In this document: piece after piece, positions 56,583-64,000 of the stretch
Numbering within the stretch: position 1 is the stretch's first letter
How the letters are laid out: each line of letters starts with the position of its first letter
Assembly: GCA_902552985.1 (NCBI GenBank)
Contig: CACDII010000003.1
Coordinates: 1 to 64,000 of the forward strand
DNA length: 64,000 nt
Source of the DNA: an uncultured Pelagibacteraceae bacterium
GTDB taxonomy: Bacteria > Pseudomonadota > Alphaproteobacteria > Pelagibacterales > Pelagibacteraceae
Direction of reading: 5' to 3'
Notes under the pieces: generated by a model
What the model was told of the DNA's origin: nothing
What the model saw: only the letters and a program-made list of their open reading frames with translations
The model's database searches: none
Translations under genes and position numbers: made by a program

Positions 56583-57895
56583 CGTTTATTATTTTCAGGA
56601 TTCGAAAGATCTACACCAGTATCAGGGTCAAGCTGTATACCAACCGGAGTAATATTTCTTGGCAGTGGTGTAAATGTATTATCTGGGTTTTCACTCGAAG
56701 ATCTTCTTGTCATTCTATAAATACCAAATAAGCCAATTATTGTTTGAAAAATAAATAAAAAAACAAAAAAACCATTAGGTCCTAACTCTTTAATAAAAAA
56801 AGAACATAGAAAAGGCGCGGTCATTGCGCTTAATCCAAATATAAGTTGTAAGCCAGCACCTGCAGAAACAAATTTTTCTTTTGGCAAGAAGTCATTTACA
56901 TAAGCAAGGTTTAAAGAAAAAAGTGGCAAGCACATCCCAGCATATAGACTTATAAAAATATAAAAAATTAATCTATGGCCAGTTATATGTTGAATAATAG
57001 TTTTCCAATTTGAAGATAAATTTATAAAATCAGGAGATTCTGCTACAGAAAAAAAACACAAAAAGGAAAATACAGATCCTAATAAAGCTGTTATAACAAT
57101 AATTAATCTTCTATCAAAACGATCTGATAAATATCCAATTGGCCATTGGAATAATGCTCCAGCAATTGTTATTAGAAACAAATATAAAGAAATTTCTAAA
57201 ATAGAAAAATTCATCAAAGCTCCGTACACTGCTCCCATAGTAAATATGACAGGATGAAGAAAACCAACACAAAACATACTAACAGTTCCAAAAGGAGAAG
57301 TTTTATAAAGTTCTTTAACACTAATTGATGATATTTTTTTAAAGGTTGGTGGTTTACGTTTTGTAAGTAATATAGGTATTAATGCTATAGATAATAATAA
57401 GGAAACTAATATAAAAGGTTCATATTGACTTGGATTATTAAAGTTTAATAATAAAACTCCTAAAGCAAGTCCGGTAAAAGTGATAACCATATAAATTGAC
57501 AAAACTTTTCCACGAGTTTTATTGGTTGCTCTGTCGTTAAGCCAACTTTCAACGACAACAAAAATACTTAACATGCTAAAGCCAGTTAAGAATCTTCCTA
57601 TAGACCATATGTATGGATTTACAAAAATAGCATGGATTAAAATACTTAGTGAAGCAACCGATGCAAATGCAGCAAAGACTCTGATATGTCCAACTTTACC
57701 AACTAAATTTGGTACAATATTAGCAGCAGTAAAATATCCAATAAAATAACCAGACATTAATATACCGGTAGCAATAATATTGAAGTCTTCTAATACAGCT
57801 CTAAGCCCTAATAAATTTCCTTGAAGGCCATGAGCAAGAATAATTATTCCATAACCCATAAAAAGAGCCCAAGAATTTTTAAATAGTTTTCCCAT
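56579..57895 (-). CDS. MFS transporter
   Basis: 12-TM pattern; GRFLTGFSMLSIFVVVESWLNDR; GYLSDRFDRR. Confidence 0.9.
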   Translation of the reverse strand: MGKLFKNSWALFMGYGIIILAHGLQGNLLGLRAVLEDFNIIATGILMSGYFIGYFTAANIVPNLVGKVGHIRVFAAFASVASLSILIHAIFVNPYIWSIGRFLTGFSMLSIFVVVESWLNDRATNKTRGKVLSIYMVITFTGLALGVLLLNFNNPSQYEPFILVSLLLSIALIPILLTKRKPPTFKKISSISVKELYKTSPFGTVSMFCVGFLHPVIFTMGAVYGALMNFSILEISLYLFLITIAGALFQWPIGYLSDRFDRRLIIVITALLGSVFSFLCFFSVAESPDFINLSSNWKTIIQHITGHRLIFYIFISLYAGMCLPLFSLNLAYVNDFLPKEKFVSAGAGLQLIFGLSAMTAPFLCSFFIKELGPNGFFVFLFIFQTIIGLFGIYRMTRRSSSENPDNTFTPLPRNITPVGIQLDPDTGVDLSNPENNKR

Positions 57896-57945
57896 TTTTC
57901 AGTGAGTATGCCTTTCTTATAAAAAAGCAAGTAGTTATTTTTATT

Positions 57946-58809
57946 TTATGTTTTTTTTAAGGCTAGGAATGAATGAATTGCAATTGTTAATATGATTACT
58001 AAGCCTCCTAAGATAGTTTCCAAACTAGGTTGTTCTTTAATTACCATCCAGACCCACACTGGACCCAGTATAGTTTCAAGAAGAAAAAAAAGGTTTACTT
58101 CTGCTCCAGTTATGAATCTTGGAGCAATGGTTACTAAAACAAAAGGTATAGCCACGCACATTACACACATTAAAGGTATAAAAATTACATCATTACCAAC
58201 CAATGTGAAGCTTTCTACAAAGAAAAAGGCAAATATCGCAACAAATAATTTTCCAATTACAGCTGATGGAACAAGGTCTCTGTCTTTAGCGTATCTTGCT
58301 AAAGTAGCATTACAAGCTAGACCTAAGGCTGTAATTAGCCCAAAGAAATCACCTAAAAAGTTACCCAGATTTAAGGAGTCATAAAAGATATATACGCAAG
58401 CAGCGAAGGTGATAAATATAGCAATCCATGTTTTTTGATCTGGAGCTTCTTTTAAAAATATAGCTCCTAGTATAGCAGAAAGCATCGGTGCAAGAGCAAT
58501 CATTACCAAAGTATTGGCAACATTAGTATTTTGTATCGATAATATAAAAGTAATATTGCATGCAGAAAAACTAAAAATATAAAATATTCCTGGATAGCCT
58601 ATTCCAAATAGCTTTTTCAAAAAATTTTTATTATAAAAAATTAACGTACCAATTAAAACAACTACAAAAGGTATTGCTCCTCTATAGAACAGCATGCCCC
58701 ATGTTTCTATATTTGATAATCTAATCAGTAAAGAGTCAGGTGTTATTAGAAAAACTCCTACAAATGCTAAAAGCGACCCTTTTTGTTGATCTGATAATTT
58801 TTTAAACAT
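57946..58809 (-). CDS. EamA/DMT-family transporter
   Basis: Ten TM-like segments; LFYRGAIPFVVV, APMLSAILGAIFLKEAP. Confidence 0.9.
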   Translation of the reverse strand: MFKKLSDQQKGSLLAFVGVFLITPDSLLIRLSNIETWGMLFYRGAIPFVVVLIGTLIFYNKNFLKKLFGIGYPGIFYIFSFSACNITFILSIQNTNVANTLVMIALAPMLSAILGAIFLKEAPDQKTWIAIFITFAACVYIFYDSLNLGNFLGDFFGLITALGLACNATLARYAKDRDLVPSAVIGKLFVAIFAFFFVESFTLVGNDVIFIPLMCVMCVAIPFVLVTIAPRFITGAEVNLFFLLETILGPVWVWMVIKEQPSLETILGGLVIILTIAIHSFLALKKT

Positions 58810-58831
58810 GTTAATTAATATTAAAAAATGA

Positions 58832-59386
58832 TTAGCTCGTGTAAGGTTTTCTTGAAAATATTTTTTTTACAAGAGGTTCAAACTTTTCAAGTGGTAATGA
58901 TTTAAAATTAGGATCAAAAGATTTTTGGTCCCAGTTTTCACAAAAATTAATTGTATCTTGATAATACTTGTGCCCTTTATATTTTTCTCTTTGATTTCTA
59001 TTTCCACCTAGGTGATGTGCATAGTAGTACATTTGAAATTCACCATGTTTTTCAACAATCCAATGAGTTTTTTCACTTACATAAGGTTTAAGAACAGCAG
59101 CTGCATATTCTGAATGATTTAAAGGTGCTAATTCATCTCCTATATCGTGTAATAGAGCAGCTACAATCATTTCATCTTCAGCTTTATCGTTTAAAGCTCT
59201 AGTTGCTGTTTGCAAAGAATGTTCTAATCTAGTTACTTGATAACCTTCTAAGGTTGTATTTAGGCTACTCATAAATTTCATAAGTCGATCAGCAGTACCT
59301 TCAATATATTTTTTTTCATGTTTATCTAATAATAAATAATCTTCTTTTGTACCATCTTTCATTTGTGTAAATTTAACTCTTTTCAT
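58832..59386 (-). CDS. HD-domain protein, PhnZ/MVDO-like
   Basis: RLEHSLQTATRA ... VAALLHDIGDELAPLNHSEYAA ... VEKHGEF. Confidence 0.8.
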   Translation of the reverse strand: MKRVKFTQMKDGTKEDYLLLDKHEKKYIEGTADRLMKFMSSLNTTLEGYQVTRLEHSLQTATRALNDKAEDEMIVAALLHDIGDELAPLNHSEYAAAVLKPYVSEKTHWIVEKHGEFQMYYYAHHLGGNRNQREKYKGHKYYQDTINFCENWDQKSFDPNFKSLPLEKFEPLVKKIFSRKPYTS

Positions 59387-59390
59387 AAAT

Positions 59391-60872
59391 TTAATTATTA
59401 GAAGATATACTTAATAAAGATAGCTGAGTCACTTTATCATCTCCAAGTTTGTCCATAGGTTTTATTGGATAATCACCAGTAAAATAATGATCTGTGAGTT
59501 GTGGATAGGTGTTATTTCTTTTTTCAAAACCCATAGCTCTATATAATCCATCTAGAGATAAAAATTTTAATGATTTTGCATTAATATATTTACAAATTTC
59601 ATCATTACTTTTGTTTGCTGCCAAAAGTTCTTTTTTTGTAGGTGTATCTATTCCGTAGAAATCGGGAAATCTTATTTCTGGAGAGGCAATCCTAACATGA
59701 ACTTCTTTCGCCCCAGAGTCATAAAGCATTTTTACAATTTTATAACATGTAGTACCTCTCACAAGAGAATCATCGATTAGAACTATTTTTTTATTTTTTA
59801 TGGTTGATTTATTTGCATTCAGTTTTAGTTTAACTCCTAAGCTTCTAATTTTTTGAGCCGGCTCGATGAAAGTTCTTCCAACATAATGATTTCTTATTAG
59901 ACCAAGATCAAACTTTTTTTCTAAATGTTGACTAAAACCTATAGCAGCTGCATTTCCTGAGTCTGGAACTGGAACAATTAGATCAACATCTATATCAGCT
60001 TCTTTTGCAAGCTCTTTACCAAAATTTTTTCTATATTCATAAGCGCACTTGTTATTTAATATACTATCTGGTCTTGCAAAATAAATATATTCAAAAACAC
60101 ACGGTCTTTGTTTTTTTTTAGGAAAAGGTTTGAAACTTTTTAATTCGTTATTTTCTATACAAACAATCTCTCCATTTTCAACTTCTCTAACAAATTTTGC
60201 TCCTATAATATCAAGCGCACAAGTTTCAGAGGCTAAAATATAAGAATTTTTTAATTTTCCTAAAACTAAAGGTCTTATTCCATAAGGATCTCTTACTCCA
60301 ATAAGAGTATTTTTAGTTAGCATTACAATAGCATAAGCTCCTTGGATTTGAAAAAGAGCATCAATTATTTTGTCGATTTTTTTCTCTCTTTTAGATTTCG
60401 CTATTAATTGAACAATAGTTTCAGTATCAGAGGTACTATAAAAAATAGCTCCATCATCAACTAATTTTTTTCTTAGAGTAATTGCATTTGTTAAGTTTCC
60501 ATTGTGCGCAACCGCTATTCCACCTGTATTTGTATCAGCAAAGAATGGCTGGACATTTCTTAAAGTTGTTCCACCTGTAGTGCTATATCTATTATGACCA
60601 ATAGCATAATTACCTGGTAATTTTTTTAATACTTTTTCTTTATTAAAATTATCACCAACTAACCCAAATCTTTTTTCAGAGTGGTAATTTTTTTCATCGT
60701 AAGAAACAATACCACATCCTTCTTGACCTCTATGTTGTAAGGCATGTAAGCCTAAAGCAGTGAGAGTAGAAGCATCTGATATATTGCTTATTCCAAATAC
60801 TCCACATTCTTCTTTCAGTTTTGGATTAAATATCTTCAATTTTTTCCTTAGATTCTTTATACTTTTTTTCAT
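59391..60872 (-). CDS. purF: Amidophosphoribosyltransferase
   Basis: KEECGVFGI; GLHALQHRGQEGCGIVSYD; VLIDDSLVRGTTCYKIVKML; CEYINAKSLKFLSLDGL-type C-terminus. Confidence 0.95.
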   Translation of the reverse strand: MKKSIKNLRKKLKIFNPKLKEECGVFGISNISDASTLTALGLHALQHRGQEGCGIVSYDEKNYHSEKRFGLVGDNFNKEKVLKKLPGNYAIGHNRYSTTGGTTLRNVQPFFADTNTGGIAVAHNGNLTNAITLRKKLVDDGAIFYSTSDTETIVQLIAKSKREKKIDKIIDALFQIQGAYAIVMLTKNTLIGVRDPYGIRPLVLGKLKNSYILASETCALDIIGAKFVREVENGEIVCIENNELKSFKPFPKKKQRPCVFEYIYFARPDSILNNKCAYEYRKNFGKELAKEADIDVDLIVPVPDSGNAAAIGFSQHLEKKFDLGLIRNHYVGRTFIEPAQKIRSLGVKLKLNANKSTIKNKKIVLIDDSLVRGTTCYKIVKMLYDSGAKEVHVRIASPEIRFPDFYGIDTPTKKELLAANKSNDEICKYINAKSLKFLSLDGLYRAMGFEKRNNTYPQLTDHYFTGDYPIKPMDKLGDDKVTQLSLLSISSNN

Positions 60873-61371
60873 TAGGGAATTCTTTAATTAAATAATTACT
60901 ACCTTTTTGAACATATGAAAAGGTCCAAGATGATTTGGTATTTATTGGCCATTTACTATAATTGTAGAAGATATTGATAGTTGAAAATATACAAACACAA
61001 ATTACGTATCCTCTTAAAAAACCAAAAAAGAATCCAAATATAGTATCTAATTGCCCGAGTCCTGAATATTTGACTGCTTTACTTATTCCTTTATTTATCA
61101 TCAGAATAAGAAAAATAATAATAATAAATAGTCCAACACCTAACATAACATCTAGGATGTATTCGTTGTCTATAATTCCATCTACATACGGTTTAACTCT
61201 TGGAAATAGAATAAGTGTTAAGACATATGCTAATAGCCATTTTGATGCTGCTAAAAGGCTTAAAACGAAACCTTTTCTATAACACTTAATTAACGATAAA
61301 ATTGTTATTATAATATAAGCAATGTCAAACCCCGAAACCGAGTCATAGAAATTATTTAAATTTTCTAGCAT
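60826..61371 (-). CDS. CvpA-family protein
   Basis: AYIIITILSLIKCYRKGFVLSLLA; LGQLDTIFGFFFGFLRGYVI; upstream of purF. Confidence 0.88.
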   Translation of the reverse strand: MLENLNNFYDSVSGFDIAYIIITILSLIKCYRKGFVLSLLAASKWLLAYVLTLILFPRVKPYVDGIIDNEYILDVMLGVGLFIIIIFLILMINKGISKAVKYSGLGQLDTIFGFFFGFLRGYVICVCIFSTINIFYNYSKWPINTKSSWTFSYVQKGSNYLIKEFPNEKKYKESKEKIEDI

Positions 61372-61381
61372 TTATCGATTT

Positions 61382-63754
61382 TTAATTTCCAAATGGTTTA
61401 TTAGATAAAATAAGAGTTGGTAAAAGAGTTAATACAGATATCATTGCCAATAACATGGCTATTCCAGTAAATATCCCAAAGTAAATTGTTGGTATAAAAT
61501 TAGAAAAAATTAAAATTGAAAACCCAAATACAATAGTGATAGAAGTATTAAGTATAGCAATACCAACAGTTGAGTGACATAATTTAATTGTTTCTTCATA
61601 ATTATTAGTTTGAGAAAATTCTTCCTTAAATCGGTAAATATAATGAATACTATTGTCAACAGCTATACCAATTGTGATTGCCGCTATAGTAATTGTCATC
61701 ATATCAAGAGGAATGCCCAACAGACCTATTATTCCCAAAATAAAAAAAGCAGCAATAAAATTTGGAACAACTCCTATTAAAGATAGTTTAATGTTTTTAA
61801 ACAATATTAAAAACATTGCAAAAATTCCCATCATAACAAATCCCAATGTTAGTATTTGAGATTTAAATAAGCTTTGTAAAAGATTATTAAATAAAATTAA
61901 AACTCCAGCTAGTTTAAATTCATCTTTTTTAAGTCCTAATTTATTTTCCAAATCATATTGGATTTGATTGATTAAATCGTTTCTTCTCAAATTTTTTTCA
62001 GAATCTTTAATTCTTAAACTTATTCTTGCTTCATTATCTTTAATGGAGATGTAGGGATCAACAATTTCCTTTTTTATAGAGTCAGGAATTTTACCATATA
62101 GGACTCCCATCTCTAAAGTTCCCAGAGGTTTATTGTTATTTAATTGAGCTCCAACTTTAAGAATTGAAGAAAAAGATAATACTTTACCAATAAACGGCAA
62201 TTCTTCTAAATAATTATGAACTTTTTCAATTTTATCAATTTTATCTCTTGTGAACCAATATTTATTACTATCTTGTTCTTCATCTTCCCAATCATCAAAT
62301 TCATCATCAGTTTCACTTTTTTCAATAGAAGGAAATTTAAGAATTATTTCAAGTGGAGTAGTGCCTCCCAATTCATCGTCAATAAGTTTCATACCTTTGT
62401 AAATTTCAGTTTTTTTACTAAAGTAATTAATAAAACTATTTTCGACTTCTAATCGACTTATGCCGATTATACTTAAAACAATAATTAATCCAGTGATTGA
62501 AAAAATTGATATTTTATTATTTATAGAAACTTGACCTAAAAATTTAGTAATTTTGGAATCTTTTTCATCTTTGATAATTGTCTTTTCAGAAGATAAAAAA
62601 TTTAAAATTGTAGGCAATAAAGTAAAAGTTATTATAAATGAAGTGATCAAACCTAATGACATCATCCAACCAAAGTCAATAATTGGTTTTATTTCACTAA
62701 AAATTAAAGATAAAAAAGCACAAATAGTAGTTAATACAGTATAAATTATAGGCCAAAACATTTTATAAGTAGTCATTGAAATTATTTCAGAATTTTTTAA
62801 TTCAGGATTATTTTTTTTTAGTTGCAAAAAGCGAGTACTAACATGAATATTCATTGCCATTGTTAAAATTAACATTAAAGCGATAAAGTTTGACGATATA
62901 ACTGTAACTTTCCAACCCAACAAACCAAGAAGCCCCATCATAATTAAGACGGAAAAAAAACAACTACTAATAGGTACTATGATCCATATAATGTTTCTAA
63001 AAACAAACCAAAGGGTTGCAATTATAAACAACAGAACACCTATTCCAAAAACAATAATGTCACTTTTAATAAACGACATCATGTCGTCAGCAATCATTGG
63101 TATTCCACCTAAGTGTATTTTTCCTACATTATTGTAGCTTTTAATTACTTCTCTTATCTGAAGTATGTTTTCGTGATTTTTTTTCTTCAAGTATTCTTTA
63201 TAATCTTCAATTTCTTCTTTATTTTTTAAATTTTTTAATTTTTCATCTTTTTTAATATTAACAATAATACCTGTTGTTTTTCCATTTTCGCTTATTACAA
63301 AATTTCTAAAAACAGGACTATTTAGAATTTCATTAAAACCTTTTTCTTTATCAATACCTTCACTTTTTAGAGTGCTAAAATTTTTAAGTTTTTCACTTAA
63401 AGTTTCATCTGTACTGCTGAGCAGAGGAATATCTAATAAAGTTATAACGCTATGTACCCAATTTAAACTTTGTATTTTGTATTTTAAACTTAGAAGATTA
63501 TTCATCGAAATCTCCGAAGTCATTGGCTCTGTAGGCGTATAGGTTAAAACTAAAAATTCTTTTGCTCCATATCTTTCTGTTATTTCTCTTAAATATTTTA
63601 GATCTGGATCACCTTCGATCAAAAGAGTATCTGAAGAAGCATCAAGTTTAAAATCTTTAGAAAAATATCCTAATCCTATAAGTGCAATAAATAATAGTAA
63701 TAGAACTGCCTTAGGCTTATTAAGAATAGTTTTTTGATAAAAATCAGCAAACAT
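61382..63754 (-). CDS. MMPL/RND-superfamily exporter
   Basis: Two blocks of TM helices with large periplasmic loops; TITIAAITIGIAVDNSIHYIYRFKEE. Confidence 0.9.
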   Translation of the reverse strand: MFADFYQKTILNKPKAVLLLLFIALIGLGYFSKDFKLDASSDTLLIEGDPDLKYLREITERYGAKEFLVLTYTPTEPMTSEISMNNLLSLKYKIQSLNWVHSVITLLDIPLLSSTDETLSEKLKNFSTLKSEGIDKEKGFNEILNSPVFRNFVISENGKTTGIIVNIKKDEKLKNLKNKEEIEDYKEYLKKKNHENILQIREVIKSYNNVGKIHLGGIPMIADDMMSFIKSDIIVFGIGVLLFIIATLWFVFRNIIWIIVPISSCFFSVLIMMGLLGLLGWKVTVISSNFIALMLILTMAMNIHVSTRFLQLKKNNPELKNSEIISMTTYKMFWPIIYTVLTTICAFLSLIFSEIKPIIDFGWMMSLGLITSFIITFTLLPTILNFLSSEKTIIKDEKDSKITKFLGQVSINNKISIFSITGLIIVLSIIGISRLEVENSFINYFSKKTEIYKGMKLIDDELGGTTPLEIILKFPSIEKSETDDEFDDWEDEEQDSNKYWFTRDKIDKIEKVHNYLEELPFIGKVLSFSSILKVGAQLNNNKPLGTLEMGVLYGKIPDSIKKEIVDPYISIKDNEARISLRIKDSEKNLRRNDLINQIQYDLENKLGLKKDEFKLAGVLILFNNLLQSLFKSQILTLGFVMMGIFAMFLILFKNIKLSLIGVVPNFIAAFFILGIIGLLGIPLDMMTITIAAITIGIAVDNSIHYIYRFKEEFSQTNNYEETIKLCHSTVGIAILNTSITIVFGFSILIFSNFIPTIYFGIFTGIAMLLAMISVLTLLPTLILSNKPFGN

Positions 63755-63775
63755 ATGCTTATTATATATTTTATA

Positions 63776-64000
63776 TTAACTCGTTTGAGTATCTTTAAAT
63801 TTGGTAAACATTGCCTCAAACTCAAGCATTATGTTTCCAGTAGGTCCGTGTCTTTGTTTTCCAATAATTATTTCAGCTAGATTTGACACTTCATTCATCT
63901 TTGCTTGCCATTCAGCGTGTTCAACAGTAGCTGGTCTTGGCTCTTTTCTTTCAAGATAGTATGATTCTCTATAAACAAACATTACAACATCAGCGTCTTG
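63776..64000 (-). CDS. dnaB: Replicative DNA helicase DnaB, C-terminal fragment (5' part beyond window)
   Basis: [21 protein letters not shown] ... [28 protein letters not shown]. Confidence 0.92.
   Translation of the reverse strand, partial: QDADVVMFVYRESYYLERKEPRPATVEHAEWQAKMNEVSNLAEIIIGKQRHGPTGNIMLEFEAMFTKFKDTQTS

Overview
This is a very AT-rich, gene-dense, mostly operonic bacterial chromosome segment. Gene content and composition look like a streamlined marine alphaproteobacterium of the SAR11/Pelagibacterales type (inference, no phylogeny was run). Both window edges cut genes: an EamA transporter on the left and the C-terminus of dnaB on the right. Recognisable modules are: (i) a creatinase gene; (ii) a photolyase/cryptochrome island with DUF393 and DUF2256 partners; (iii) cysE-cysK with an unannotated 39-aa metallothionein-like ORF (11 Cys) directly upstream, next to an ETHE1-like persulfide dioxygenase and a 1-Cys peroxiredoxin; (iv) an organosulfonate cluster (HpsN-like HisD-family dehydrogenase, Pta/Ptb-like enzyme, Ldh2-family dehydrogenase, tauABC-type ABC transporter, omega-aminotransferase, alanine dehydrogenase, SET-domain protein, DMG/sarcosine dehydrogenase) followed by a TauE-like exporter; (v) purK/purE; (vi) a translationally coupled M19 dipeptidase / unknown 553-aa protein / DUF3726-like trio; (vii) a form-II CoxL-type molybdenum hydroxylase cluster with its XdhC/MocA maturation genes, moaACDE, and a SorA/SoxC-like sulfite dehydrogenase with cytochrome c; (viii) metF, gamma-butyrobetaine dioxygenase-like, HisN-like, class I glutamine amidotransferase and glycine amidinotransferase-like genes; (ix) purF, cvpA and an MMPL/RND exporter. 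I saw no tRNA, rRNA, CRISPR array or mobile element. The strongest novelty candidates are the metallothionein-like peptide, the M19/unknown/DUF3726 trio, the photolyase-family proteins with unusual architecture, and the co-occurrence of creatinase and amidinotransferase.
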